A DNA stretch of 64,000 bases from Deinococcus alpinitundrae (lineage in GTDB: Bacteria > Deinococcota > Deinococci > Deinococcales > Deinococcaceae), in NCBI RefSeq assembly GCF_009982895.1, contig NZ_WXZL01000020.1, forward strand, positions 1-64,000, read 5' to 3'. This document shows positions 1 through 9,003 of this stretch, piece by piece (the first letter of the stretch is position 1; every line of letters begins with the position of its first letter). The notes beneath the pieces were generated by a model. It made no database searches and was not told the origin of the DNA. It was given only the letters and a program-made list of their open reading frames with translations. A program made the position numbers and the translations under genes.

Positions 1-58
<58 letters not shown>

Positions 59-69
59 AAGTAGAAAAT

Positions 70-93
70 GGCCCCGAACCGATGTTCGGGGCC
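70..93. terminator. Bidirectional hairpin terminator between tRNA-Gly and the small minus-strand gene
   Basis: GGCCCCGAAC and GTTCGGGGCC form a perfect 10-bp stem around loop CGAT. On the minus strand the stem is followed by ATTTTC, so it can end the transcript of the gene at 109-297. On the plus strand the T-tract is poor, but it directly follows the tRNA. Confidence 0.7.
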
Positions 94-108
94 AGCTTGT
101 ATTGGTCG

Positions 109-297
109 TTACCGCAGACCGCCTGCCCCACGCACCAAGCGTGCTACAAATTGCAAAAGCGTCTGCTCGTCGCTGAAGGTAATGGGCCTGAGTTGGCCTT
201 CCTGACTGATCTGGACCAGCAATCCCTGGGCGACCGGGCGCTGAATGTCCAGGGTATAGCGCCTGGCTTCGTAAAATACCTGTTCGGGCTGTGACAT
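109..297 (-). CDS. Small hypothetical protein (62 aa) downstream of BTAD regulator
   Basis: No family is recognised. A good ribosome-binding site (GGGAGGT, about 9 nt before ATG) supports it as a real gene rather than a chance ORF. It starts 39 nt after the stop of the large regulator on the same strand and ends just before a hairpin terminator, so it is probably the last gene of that transcript. The sequence is soluble-looking, with no signal peptide or membrane segment, and rich in Gln/Arg. A regulator-linked accessory role is only an inference from position. Confidence 0.6.
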   Translation of the reverse strand: MSQPEQVFYEARRYTLDIQRPVAQGLLVQISQEGQLRPITFSDEQTLLQFVARLVRGAGGLR

Positions 298-336
298 GCT
301 CTTCTGACCTCCCAGGCGACCTTAGGACAGAAGGCG

Positions 337-3141
337 TCAAGTGGGCGTCAAGCCACGGGCCTGCAACCGGATGAATAGAGCGTCCAGGGCTTCCCGACCC
401 TCACTGTCATGGTGGCGGACGATGAGGTGCTGGGCGGTGCTCGCTAGGCGCAGAGCTTCCTGGGTGTGGTTCTGTGCCAGCGACCATTCGGCCAGCGCGG
501 TCAGGCAGAGCAGGCGCAACGGCGGGGAGTCGAGCGTTCGGGATTCATGTTCGGCCAGTGACAGGTGTTCGAGCGCAGCAGACCACTCCTCCAACTGGGT
601 TTCGAGCTGGCCCAGTTTCCAGAGTGTCAGCACCCGGCCGCGTGTCAAGCGGCTGGGCGGCAAGCTCAGCAGGGCCGAGCGGTAATGCTGGACGGCGGCC
701 CGAATGTCGCCCTGCTGCGCGGCGCAGTGGCCCATCCAGTACAGGATGTTGCCGTGACGCGCATTGAACTGGTGCGGAGGCGCGGAAGGCGTCAGGACCA
801 GCGCCTGGGCGAGCCGGGTCAAGGCCTCAGCGTGCCGGTCCTGACAGGCCAGTGCTGCGCCCGCCTCGAGCAGCAGGGCCGCTTGCCCGGCCGGGCTGAG
901 CACACCCTGTACTGCGTTCAGCGTCATCAGGGCCGTTTGCACCGCTCCGGCGTAATCGTCTTGCTCGGTGCAGTACGAGGCGAAGCGGACAGCTGCATCG
1001 GCCTGACGCTCCGGGTCGCCCAGAACGTCGGCCAGGGCGCGCAGACGTTCGAGCACGTCCAGACGTCCCACCTGATCGTCGGCGTGGCGCAGCAGCTCGG
1101 CCTGTTCGATCAGCAGCTCGAAGGCATCGGTGTCGGGCGGCTGGCAGGCCAGGGCGCGGTGCAGATAGCCGCTGGCTTCCTGGTAAGCGAACAGTTGCGC
1201 GGCCCGCTGGCTCGCCTCGCGCCACTTGGGCCAGGCGGCCCGGTGCTCCAGGGCTTCTTCGAGATGCTCGGCGACGCGGGCTGGCTGGGCACCGCTGTGA
1301 TCGAGCATGCGGGCCAGAAATCGGTGCAACGTCTGCCGCCGAGCGCCCTGTACGCTCTCGGCGGTGGCGCGGCGGTAGAGTTCGTGTCCGAATGAGTAGG
1401 TGCCGCTGAGCAACGTGATCAGCCGGGCAGCCTGCGCCTGCTCCAGCGCCTCGACCGTGTCCCATTCGCTGAGGCCACTGACCTCGGCGATCTGGGCGGC
1501 ATTGAGCGCCTCGCGGCTGAGGGCTGCCGCTTGCAGGGCGCGGCGGCTGCCCTCGCCCAGCCGCGCCAGGCGCTCGTGGATGGCGGCCTGGACGCTTGGC
1601 GGCGTGACGATCTCGGCGTAATCCACCGTGCTGTCGTCGTAGGGGGTCTGCCACAGTCCGGCGATCTGGCGCAGCTCACCGCGCTCGCGCAGATCACGCA
1701 GCGTTTCCAAAATAAATAGTGGATGCCCGGCGGTGGCCCGGTAAAGGCGCTGCGAGAACAGCGGCGCGTCGTGGCCGATCATCTGCTCGACAAGTCGGCG
1801 CACCTGCGGCTCGCTGAGTTCGGAAATGTGAACGCGGGTCAATGTATGTTCGCGGGCCAGAGCGTCGAGCAGGGCTTGCAGATCGGTCCTGGCCCGCAAC
1901 GCCTCGGACCGGGCCGTCATGACAATGCGCCCGGCTGCCGGCTTGCCGGTGTGGTGACGGATGTGGTGCGCCACCACGTCCAGCGTGCCGGAATCGAGCC
2001 AGTGCAGATCCTCAATGACCAGTGTATCGCCGCCGAGCACGCTGCCCAGCGCTTCGCCCAGCAACCGGACGAACAGGACGCGGTCTTCCGGCAGCGGCGG
2101 CGCGCTGCCTGCGTCCTCACCGGGCAGCAGCCGTAGCAGAGCACTGCGGGCCAAACTGCCTGGCGGTGGCCAGCGTGTGGGGTGGGCGCTGAGCGCTTCG
2201 GCCAGCGGCGCGTAGGGCATGCTGCTGAGATCGGCCAGGCCCCGCAGCGTCAGGCCCGGTCGCGGCACGGCGGCGGCGCACAGCCGGGTCTTGCCGGTGC
2301 CCGCTTCACCCAGAATCAGGGCCAGGTGGGCGTGCGAGAGGGCGTAGAGGGCGTCCTCGCGGCCTGAGAGTGGCAGCGGCGCGTCGGGGGGTGGGGTCTG
2401 GGCCAGTTCGGTGAGTGCCTGCACTGCCTGGCTGGGAGCTGTGCCGAGTTCGCGGTGCAGCAGGGCAGTGAACTCACGGGCCTGCTGTAAGGCGGCCTCG
2501 CGCTCACCCAGCACCAGCCGCAGCCGGATGATGCCCTGCTGGTGCGTTTCGCTGAAGTCGTCGAGGGCACAGCCGCGCTCATGCACTGCCAGCGCTGCCC
2601 GGTACTCGCCCCGGCGCTCGAGTTCGGCGGCCCAGCCGCTCAGCGCCCGTAAGCTCTCAGCGCGCCACTGCGCCGCCTGCTGCTCGCGCCACTCGCCAAA
2701 ACCCTCGGCGGCGGGCGGTGTCAGCCCCACCAGAAATTCACCGCCCACCCTTTCGGCGGCGGCCTCCCAGCGGCCTGCGGCCAGGTGAGCGCGAAGCTGC
2801 AAGACGTCCACCTGTGGGCTGCGGACCTCGGCCCAGTCGCCTTCCAGCTTCAGCCAGCCGTCAGGCAGCTTGCCGCGCAGCCGGTAGAGTTCCTGACGCA
2901 GATTGCCGCGTGCGCCCTGTCCAGCCTTCTCGGTCCACAGCAGTTCAGTGAGCAGATCGCGGTGGGCCGGGCCTTCCAGGGCCAGATACACCAGCAGGGC
3001 CAGGCTCTTGCCGCTCAGCGGGCAGGCCGCGCCCGCCACCCAGACGCGCGGTACGCCCAGGGTCTGGAGCGTCAGCGGCGAGCCGGGAACGGTGGCAGGT
3101 GGGGGCTGGTCAGCGCTGAGATCAACTGGCCGGGTGGTCAT
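337..3141 (-). CDS. BTAD/SARP-type transcriptional regulator with NTPase and TPR domains (934 aa)
   Basis: Large one-component regulator. An N-terminal winged-helix-like region (about 25-95) with the typical NLRQELYRLR stretch is followed by a bacterial transcriptional activator (BTAD) helical repeat region (about 105-245). An AAA/NB-ARC-like NTPase comes next, with Walker A GEAGTGKT at 278-285 and Walker B TLVIEDLHWLD at about 373-383. A long TPR-like C-terminus follows (about 590-930). Such proteins usually couple ligand or protein sensing through TPRs to transcription activation. A TAAACT -10-like box ends 5 nt before the ATG, suggesting a leaderless mRNA. It is a paralogue in architecture of the broken regulator at 49.6-53.6 kb. 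The regulon is unknown; the 62-aa gene downstream is a candidate partner. Confidence 0.9.
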   Translation of the reverse strand: MTTRPVDLSADQPPPATVPGSPLTLQTLGVPRVWVAGAACPLSGKSLALLVYLALEGPAHRDLLTELLWTEKAGQGARGNLRQELYRLRGKLPDGWLKLEGDWAEVRSPQVDVLQLRAHLAAGRWEAAAERVGGEFLVGLTPPAAEGFGEWREQQAAQWRAESLRALSGWAAELERRGEYRAALAVHERGCALDDFSETHQQGIIRLRLVLGEREAALQQAREFTALLHRELGTAPSQAVQALTELAQTPPPDAPLPLSGREDALYALSHAHLALILGEAGTGKTRLCAAAVPRPGLTLRGLADLSSMPYAPLAEALSAHPTRWPPPGSLARSALLRLLPGEDAGSAPPLPEDRVLFVRLLGEALGSVLGGDTLVIEDLHWLDSGTLDVVAHHIRHHTGKPAAGRIVMTARSEALRARTDLQALLDALAREHTLTRVHISELSEPQVRRLVEQMIGHDAPLFSQRLYRATAGHPLFILETLRDLRERGELRQIAGLWQTPYDDSTVDYAEIVTPPSVQAAIHERLARLGEGSRRALQAAALSREALNAAQIAEVSGLSEWDTVEALEQAQAARLITLLSGTYSFGHELYRRATAESVQGARRQTLHRFLARMLDHSGAQPARVAEHLEEALEHRAAWPKWREASQRAAQLFAYQEASGYLHRALACQPPDTDAFELLIEQAELLRHADDQVGRLDVLERLRALADVLGDPERQADAAVRFASYCTEQDDYAGAVQTALMTLNAVQGVLSPAGQAALLLEAGAALACQDRHAEALTRLAQALVLTPSAPPHQFNARHGNILYWMGHCAAQQGDIRAAVQHYRSALLSLPPSRLTRGRVLTLWKLGQLETQLEEWSAALEHLSLAEHESRTLDSPPLRLLCLTALAEWSLAQNHTQEALRLASTAQHLIVRHHDSEGREALDALFIRLQARGLTPT

Positions 3142-3221
3142 GCTGCAGTTTATGAATTCCGAAGACCGGGTGGCGTCGGGTAATTCACACTCTCTTTATC
3201 TTGAGACTGGCCGAGAACAGT

Positions 3222-4715
3222 TCACAACACCAGGGCCCGCGCGTTGCCGCCAAGGCTGTCCCACAGGGTAAAGGCCGCCCGCGCGCCGGGCAGGATGAGG
3301 CCCTCGTCATTCCACCCGGCGGCGAGGGCCGGGCCGCGTGTGAAGGCCCACAGCGTTTCGTTCAGGCTCAGCGTCTCGTCCGGGGCGAGGTGGGTGCCGT
3401 CGTCGCCCACCCGGGTCGTGGCCGCGGCGAAGCTGGCCCGTACGTCTGGCGGGGCCACCGGGGCGTCGGAGCCGAAGGCCAGCAGCGCGCCCGCCGCCTT
3501 GAGCGATTTGAAAGCGTAACTGGTCCGGGCGTGCTGCGGCAGCAAGCTGGAAATCATGGCCGCGTCGGCCTGCAAGTGAATCGGCTGGACGCTGGCGGTG
3601 AGGCCGCCGAAGCGCGCGATGTCTTCGGGGCGCAGGTGCTGGGCGTGCTCGATTCTCAGGTGCAGCCCCTTGCTTTTGGCCAGGTCGCGCAGATCGTCGT
3701 AGGCATCCAGCACCTCGGTGTTGGCCCGGTCGCCGATGGCGTGCGTGACCGGCACCAGGCCGAGGCTGAGCGCCTGACGGCCCCGTTCGCGGATCAGGTC
3801 GGGCGGATCGAGGGCGATGCCAGTGCCCGACCCGTCGGCAAAGCCCGGCGCGTGCAGCCAGGCAGTGCGGCTGCCCAGCGCGCCGTCGGCGAAGAACTTG
3901 ACGCCGCCGAACTCAAACAGATCGCTGTTTTCCTTTAAGAGTTCGGGCGCTTCCGGCAAGCGCTCGTGCGGCAGGCAGGCCCAGATCCGCAGCGGCAGCT
4001 CGCCCTGAGCGGCCAAGCGTTGCAGCGCCCTGGGGGCCTGGGGTCCCTCGTAGCCCATGGTGTGCACGCTGACGTAGCCGCGCCCGGCGAGATCGTCTGC
4101 TCCGGCTTTGGCCGCCGCCAGCGTCTGGACCTCGCTCGGCTCGGGTACGGCGCGGGCCACGAGTTGGGTGGCGTTTTCCAGCAAGCTGCCGAGCGGGCGC
4201 ACGATCTGGCCGCCGGACGGGTCGGGCGTCGTTTCAGTGACCCCGGCCAGCTGCAGGGCCAAGCTGTTGGCCCAGGCCAGGTGCAGGTCGCGCGAGTACA
4301 GCAGCACTGGATGATGGCGGCTCACGGCATCGAGCATCTCGGCGGTGGGGTAGTCGCTGAGCCCCAGTTCCGACATCAGAAAGCCTCCGCCGCGAATCCA
4401 GGTGCCGGGGGGCGTGTTGGCGGCGCGCTGGGCGACGCGGGCGGCGACCTCGGCCACGCTGCGAGCACCGTGCAAGTTGAGCTGCGAGAGTGAGAAGCCG
4501 TACGCAACCAGGTGGATGTGGGCGTCACACAGCCCCGGCGTCAGCAGCAGGTCGCGGTGGTCGAGGACCTCGGCGCGGGGAGCCAGCGCTTGCAGGGCCT
4601 CGCGGCTGCCGGTGGCCTTGACCCGTCCGGCTTCGGTGAGCACCGCTTCGGCTTCGGGCTGGGCGTCGTCTTGGGTCAGGATGCGGGCCAGGATCAGCGT
4701 TTGGGGAGCCATCAT
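3222..4715 (-). CDS. Amidohydrolase, YtcJ-like (about 497 aa)
   Basis: Metal-dependent hydrolase of the amidohydrolase superfamily, YtcJ/AtzF-like subgroup. Visible features are the N-terminal beta-sandwich start ([11 protein letters not shown]), the metal-binding GLCDAHIHL motif, [16 protein letters not shown] and [11 protein letters not shown] near the C-terminus carrying the last metal-ligand Asp. Substrates of this subgroup are mostly unknown (amides or related C-N bonds), so no reaction is claimed. The reading frame is open upstream to 4802, but the extra residues do not resemble the family. Two adjacent ATG codons at 4715 and 4712 fit the usual start, though no clear Shine-Dalgarno sequence is seen. 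Confidence 0.88.
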   Translation of the reverse strand: MMAPQTLILARILTQDDAQPEAEAVLTEAGRVKATGSREALQALAPRAEVLDHRDLLLTPGLCDAHIHLVAYGFSLSQLNLHGARSVAEVAARVAQRAANTPPGTWIRGGGFLMSELGLSDYPTAEMLDAVSRHHPVLLYSRDLHLAWANSLALQLAGVTETTPDPSGGQIVRPLGSLLENATQLVARAVPEPSEVQTLAAAKAGADDLAGRGYVSVHTMGYEGPQAPRALQRLAAQGELPLRIWACLPHERLPEAPELLKENSDLFEFGGVKFFADGALGSRTAWLHAPGFADGSGTGIALDPPDLIRERGRQALSLGLVPVTHAIGDRANTEVLDAYDDLRDLAKSKGLHLRIEHAQHLRPEDIARFGGLTASVQPIHLQADAAMISSLLPQHARTSYAFKSLKAAGALLAFGSDAPVAPPDVRASFAAATTRVGDDGTHLAPDETLSLNETLWAFTRGPALAAGWNDEGLILPGARAAFTLWDSLGGNARALVL

Positions 4716-4809
4716 GCTTAAGGCTAGCGCAGCGGCTCGGGCGGGGCGCTGATGAACGTGTTCGCAGCAGGGGGGTCCGGATGTGCTTTCGCCACTCCCC
4801 ACTTCCCAC

Positions 4810-5846
4810 TCACCCCTGACTGGACTCCAGCTTGAGCTGCCACTCGGTCGTCTCGGCCCAGGGCAGGAAGCCCAGCGCCGCGTTGATGCCGAGCATGGCG
4901 GCGTTTTCGTGGGCGTTGCTGGTACGAATCCACCGCGCGCCGGGACAGGCTGAGGTGACCTGATGCAGCAAGGCGGCCTTGAGCCATTTGCCCAGGCCCA
5001 GGCCGCGCGCTCGGGGCCGCACGGCAGTCGCGCCCTGATTGAGCACGGCGGCCCGCTGCGGTGTCCAGTAGACCTCGCTGTAGCCGACGAGCTGGCCGCT
5101 GCGGGTGTCTTCCACTGCCGCCGTCCAGCGGACCTCGCCCCCGGCGCTGAGCTGCGCTTCCCAGACGCGCAGCATCTGCGGGGTGATTGTCCAGTCGTCG
5201 AACTCCAAGTCGCCGCGCGGCGCGCTGTTCATCACCATTGTCAGATCGGCCAGTCGTTCCAGGTAGGGTTCCGGCAACGTTGACCACAGGTGCAGCCCGT
5301 AGGCCGGGTCAGCCAGGCGTCCAGCAGCCCATCCGGAACCTGTGCGAGGTCGAGCTGGCTGCGGCAGTTGATGAGGGCAGGGACCGCGCCGAAGTGCCGG
5401 GCGAACCGCTCCCCGGCGGGTGCGCGGTCGGTGGTGTCGAAGGTGAGGGTGGTGTGCCCGGCCAGCTGCGCCCGCTTCGTCAGCGCCGCGAGCACGGTCC
5501 GTCCCAGGCCCCGGCGGCGCACAGCCGGGTCAACCAGCAGGCGAATGTGGGCCAGGTGCTGGTTTTGCTCCAGGCTGTATTCCAGTCGGCCCCAGGCCAG
5601 CGCCTGTACTGCCTGCCCAGCGGGGTGATCTTCCCAGATCACGGAGTGCTCGGTGCGCTCGCCCGGCGTGACGAAGCCGAGACTCAGCGCAGTCTTTTCG
5701 GGCAACTGCGGCGGGTCTTCAGGGTAGGCGAAGGCAAAGCACGCCGCCGCCAGCTGGCCCAGCGCCAGGCGTTGACCGGTCGAGGCAGCGTCCGGATCGA
5801 ACGGCGCAGGTGCAGGCGCGGCGGCGTGTTTCCCTTCAGGGGTCAT
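4810..5846 (-). pseudogene. Tandem-GNAT acetyltransferase, frameshifted
   Basis: Two consecutive reading frames together make one two-domain GNAT N-acetyltransferase. The first half (5846 to about 5302) has the acetyl-CoA loop [11 protein letters not shown]. The second half (about 5301 to 4810) has [23 protein letters not shown] and [18 protein letters not shown], typical of the C-terminal half of this family. In the first frame translation departs from family sequence after AWLTRP near 5303. One added base there would join it to the second frame ([17 protein letters not shown]). This is a 1-nt deletion, a sequencing error, or less likely recoding. A CAGACT box ends 6 nt before the ATG at 5846. 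Confidence 0.75.
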
Positions 5847-5914
5847 TTCCCCAGTCTGAAGTGCGACGGTCAGCGGTGCATCCGCTCTGTGGCCTAGCGC
5901 TCAGGGACAGGCGC

Positions 5915-6820
5915 TCACGGGGCGGGTGGAGCGGTCTGCTGCGCCCGGACAGCCTTATCCCCGGCACTTTCCGGCTCCAGATCGAACACCACCAGTTCCG
6001 CCGGGCAGTTGAAGCGGATCGGCAGGCCGGTGACGCCCAGGCCGTGCGTCACGAAGCCCCGGATCAGGCGCGACTTGGCAGGCTCGATGGTCGGCTCGGC
6101 AGCGCTGGGCGGTTCGGGCTGCGTTTCGACCCAGCCTTCCAGAAAACGGGTGCCGTAGAGGCTGGCCTGTTTGACCGGTCCCAGGAACGGCAACCGCACC
6201 TGCCCGCCGTGGGTGTGGCCGCATAAGGTCAGGCCCACGCCTTCCGGCACGTTCGGCAGAAAGTCGGGGTTGTGCGAGAGCATCAAAGTGGCTCCGCCGG
6301 TCTTGTCCTGGAGGGTGCATTTCAGGTCCTGGTTGCCGAACCACCAGTCGTCGATGCCGCACAGGTAGAGGTCGTCGCGCACCTGCACGCCTGCGTTGTT
6401 GATGATCCGGATGCCCGCCTCGCAGAGTTGCCGAGCAAAGCGGGCACGCACCGGCTGGGTGTTGAGACTGGTCCAGTCGTGGTTGCCGAAAACGCCGTAG
6501 ACGCCCAGCGGGGCGTGCAGCTTCGACAGTTCGCGGATCAGCGTCTTGATGGGCCGGTACGACACGCTGCTGTCGAGAAAGTCGCCGGTGATGACGATCA
6601 GATCGGCCTGCTGCTCCATCGCCGACTTGACCCAGCGCCGCACCGAGCCGCGCCCGATCCAGTTGCCGTAGTGCAGATCCGAGAGCTGCACCACCCGCAG
6701 GGGCCGGGTCAGCCCGCCCAGCGCGAACTTCTGTTCAAGCACCCGGTAGCGGTAGGCGTTGACGTAAGAAAACCCCAGGGTGCCCCCCACCAGGGAAAGG
6801 AGCGAACGTACAGCGAGCAT
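5915..6820 (-). CDS. Metallophosphoesterase, YkuE-like membrane-anchored (301 aa)
   Basis: Calcineurin-like phosphoesterase with the dinuclear-metal motifs in order: DLHYG (about residue 48), GDFLD (about 80), GNHD (about 113), and GHTHGGQ (about 200). The N-terminal MLAVRSLLSLVGGTLGFSYV is a hydrophobic anchor, as in YkuE-type enzymes acting at the membrane. The substrate is not predictable from sequence. TACCCT ends 8 nt before the ATG, consistent with a leaderless start. It lies between the broken GNAT gene and the tetR-like gene on the same strand, each separated by enough space for its own promoter. Confidence 0.88.
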   Translation of the reverse strand: MLAVRSLLSLVGGTLGFSYVNAYRYRVLEQKFALGGLTRPLRVVQLSDLHYGNWIGRGSVRRWVKSAMEQQADLIVITGDFLDSSVSYRPIKTLIRELSKLHAPLGVYGVFGNHDWTSLNTQPVRARFARQLCEAGIRIINNAGVQVRDDLYLCGIDDWWFGNQDLKCTLQDKTGGATLMLSHNPDFLPNVPEGVGLTLCGHTHGGQVRLPFLGPVKQASLYGTRFLEGWVETQPEPPSAAEPTIEPAKSRLIRGFVTHGLGVTGLPIRFNCPAELVVFDLEPESAGDKAVRAQQTAPPAP

Positions 6821-6898
6821 AGAGGCCCAGGGTAGCGTCTGGCGGCGGGGCTGGCTCCAGCCTCCCTTGAGGATTGCTTGCGCCTTCAGGCGCGTTTC

Positions 6899-7534
6899 TC
6901 AGGGCTGCTTGATGGTGCTGGCCAGCACGCCGCCCAGAACCGTGTCGGCCACCCCCTCGGCAAAGGCGCGTGGCGAGAGCGGCCCGCCCGGCTTGTACCA
7001 GCGGTAGGTCCAGTTGACGGCCCCCAGCAGGGTGTTGGCGGTCATCTGGGCCGAGACGGGCGAACGCAAGGCGCCCTCGTCCAGGCCGCGCTGCACCACG
7101 CCGAGCAAAATCTGCTCGTAGTGCCCGCGCTCGCGCTGCATCGGGCGGCTGACTGCGGGCGGCAATTCCAGTTCCTCCTCGTAGAAGACCCGTAGCAGGC
7201 GCTGGTGGGTGGTGGTGTACAGGACCCGCCGCACCACCACCTCGCGCAGCGTCTCGGCAGGACTGAGGCCGAGATCGATCACCGCCTGCATGACGGCAAT
7301 GTTCTCGGCGATCACCTCGGCATACAGCAGGGTCAGCAGTTCTTCCTTGCTCTGTACATAGTGGTAGAGGGTGGCCTTGCTCATGCCCAGGGCGGCGGCC
7401 AGCTCGCGCATCGAGGCGGCGCGGTAGCCCTGCGCGCTGAACAGTTCGGCAGCGGCAGCGTAGATGTCCCGGCGGCGGGCCTCCACCTTCTGCTGCACCT
7501 TCAGACTCCCGGATCGCCTTTCTCGCACACTCAT
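6899..7534 (-). CDS. TetR-family transcriptional regulator (211 aa)
   Basis: N-terminal TetR helix-turn-helix: AAAELFSAQGYRAASMRELA followed by GMSKATLYHYVQSKEELL, about residues 23-70. The rest is an all-helical ligand-binding domain. It is transcribed divergently from the acyl-CoA operon at 7640, with palindromic sequence in the shared 105-bp gap. It is therefore the likely repressor of that operon and of itself, with an acyl-CoA as a plausible inducer, by analogy with Thermus/Deinococcus fatty-acid and phenylacetate TetR regulators. Confidence 0.9.
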   Translation of the reverse strand: MSVRERRSGSLKVQQKVEARRRDIYAAAAELFSAQGYRAASMRELAAALGMSKATLYHYVQSKEELLTLLYAEVIAENIAVMQAVIDLGLSPAETLREVVVRRVLYTTTHQRLLRVFYEEELELPPAVSRPMQRERGHYEQILLGVVQRGLDEGALRSPVSAQMTANTLLGAVNWTYRWYKPGGPLSPRAFAEGVADTVLGGVLASTIKQP

Positions 7535-7590
7535 TACCTGCCCCTAGCGCCCACTCGACACGGCGTGTTAGGCTCAGGGTATCAAAAATC

Positions 7591-7620
7591 CGACCGAGCG
7601 GTTGAGTATTTACGGTCCGT
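7591..7620. promoter_or_regulatory. Putative TetR operator region (two small palindromes)
   Basis: In the gap between the tetR-like gene and the acyl-CoA operon, CGACCGAGCGGTTG at 7591-7604 contains the inverted repeat ACCG-AG-CGGT. ACGGTCCGT at 7612-7620 contains ACGG-T-CCGT. The first resembles ACCG/CGGT half-sites bound by acyl-CoA-responsive TetR repressors. Function is inferred from position and symmetry only. Confidence 0.45.
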
Positions 7621-7639
7621 TCATCGTTGAGGAGTCACC

Positions 7640-8530
7640 ATGAGTTCGCCCACCCACCCACGGTTCAGAAGTGCCCTGTTTGCGCCTGCCAACCAGCTCG
7701 GGGTGCTGCAAAAGTTGCCGCGCAGCCGTCCCGATCTGGCCATTCTGGACCTAGAAGACGCCGTGCCGGACCGCCCGGACGCCAAGCAGCAGGCCAGGGA
7801 TGTGGCGGTGGAAGCCCAGGCCTGGCTCGCCGCCCACTACCCGAAGCAAGCCGTTTATCTGCGCCTGAACGCCGTGCATTCGCCGCACTTCGCCGCCGAC
7901 CTGGCCGCCCTGAGGCCCAGCCTGGCCGGGGTGGTGCTGCCCAAACTGGAGCACGCCGCCGAGCTGGAGGAAGCCGTCCGGCTGTTGAGAGCGCGTGGCC
8001 TGCACCACCTCCAGATCATGGCCGGGCTGGAGACGGTGGCCGGGGTGGAGCACGCCGCTGAGCTGCTGCAAGGCCCAAGTGAAGGCCCAGGCAAAGGCCC
8101 GGTCACCTCGGTTTACTTCGGTGCCGAGGACTACGTGGCCGATCTGGGCGGCGTGCGAACTGGAGCGGGCCTGGAAGTGCTGTATCCGCGCTCACGGGTG
8201 GCGATGCTGGCCCGACTCTCCGGCGTGGCGGCCTTCGATATCGTGGTCACCAAGCTGCGCGACGACGACGCCTTCTTGCAGGACGCGCGGACGGGGCGCT
8301 CGCTCGGCTACGGCGGCAAATTGTGCATCCATCCGGCTCAGGTGGCGCTGGCGCACGAGGTGTTCAGCCCGTCGCCGGAAGAGATCAAGCGGGCCTGGGC
8401 GCTGCTGGCCGCTTACGAGGAGGGCCAGCAGGAGGGGCGCGGCGTGATTGCCTTCGAGGGTCAGATGGTCGACGCGCCGATGCTGGTGCGGGCCAGAGCG
8501 GTGCTGGCGAGCGCGGAGGTGGAGGCGTGA
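7640..8530 (+). CDS. HpcH/HpaI aldolase / CitE-like CoA ester lyase (296 aa)
   Basis: Member of the CitE/malyl-CoA lyase TIM-barrel family that cleaves or forms beta-hydroxyacyl-CoA esters. Family landmarks are RSALFAPAN at the N-terminus, [11 protein letters not shown] (metal/acid region), [22 protein letters not shown], and [13 protein letters not shown] near the C-terminus. A strong ribosome-binding site (GAGGAG) precedes the ATG. First gene of the acyl-CoA operon. Its stop overlaps the GTG start of the MaoC gene (GTGA), implying translational coupling. Likely substrate is a branched or hydroxy acyl-CoA such as 3-methylmalyl- or HMG-type esters; this is inference from the neighbours. Confidence 0.88.
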   Translation: MSSPTHPRFRSALFAPANQLGVLQKLPRSRPDLAILDLEDAVPDRPDAKQQARDVAVEAQAWLAAHYPKQAVYLRLNAVHSPHFAADLAALRPSLAGVVLPKLEHAAELEEAVRLLRARGLHHLQIMAGLETVAGVEHAAELLQGPSEGPGKGPVTSVYFGAEDYVADLGGVRTGAGLEVLYPRSRVAMLARLSGVAAFDIVVTKLRDDDAFLQDARTGRSLGYGGKLCIHPAQVALAHEVFSPSPEEIKRAWALLAAYEEGQQEGRGVIAFEGQMVDAPMLVRARAVLASAEVEA

Positions 8531-9003
8531 CGCACCCACCCGGCAAATACTTCGAAGAGCTCCCTGTCGGCGCGGTGCTCCAGCACTATGTCACCCGCAC
8601 CCTCACCGAGGCCGACAACGTACTGTTCACGACCCTGACCATGAATCCTCAGCCGCTGCATCTGGACGCCGAGTACGCCGCCCAGACCGAGTTTGGGGAG
8701 CGGCTGGTCAATTCGATGCTGACGCTGAGTTTGCTGGTCGGCCTGAGCGTCTACGACCTGACGCTCGGCACCCTGGTCGCCAATCTGGGTTTCTCGGAGA
8801 TCGGCTTTCCCAAACCGGTGCGGCACGGTGACACCATTCGCGCCGAGAGTGAGGTGGTGGCCCGGCGTGAATCGAAGTCACGTCCGGACGCCGGAATCGT
8901 CACCTTTGAGCACCACGCCTTCAACCAGCGCGGCGAATTGGTGGCGACGTGCAAGCGCAGCGCTTTGATGCAAAAACAACCTGTTCAAGAGGAAGGGAAA
9001 TGA
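8527..9003 (+). CDS. MaoC-like hydratase/dehydratase (158 aa)
   Basis: Hot-dog fold (R)-specific enoyl-CoA hydratase/dehydratase. It shows [10 protein letters not shown] at the start, the catalytic-region pattern [12 protein letters not shown] (Asp/His pair) and [13 protein letters not shown]. The frame is open far upstream, but homology begins at the GTG at 8527, which overlaps the previous stop. The stop TGA overlaps the ATG of the next gene (ATGA). In this operon it would hydrate an enoyl-CoA for cleavage by the CitE-like lyase. Confidence 0.88.
   Translation: MTHPPGKYFEELPVGAVLQHYVTRTLTEADNVLFTTLTMNPQPLHLDAEYAAQTEFGERLVNSMLTLSLLVGLSVYDLTLGTLVANLGFSEIGFPKPVRHGDTIRAESEVVARRESKSRPDAGIVTFEHHAFNQRGELVATCKRSALMQKQPVQEEGK

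Noticed and set aside
82..294. 70-codon plus-strand ORF after the tRNA
   Set aside because: Begins inside the terminator hairpin and lies opposite the better-supported 62-aa gene.
565..1395. 276-codon plus-strand ORF opposite the first BTAD regulator
   Set aside because: Fully inside the regulator on the opposite strand, with the composition of a shadow frame in high-G+C DNA and no ribosome-binding site or recognisable domain.
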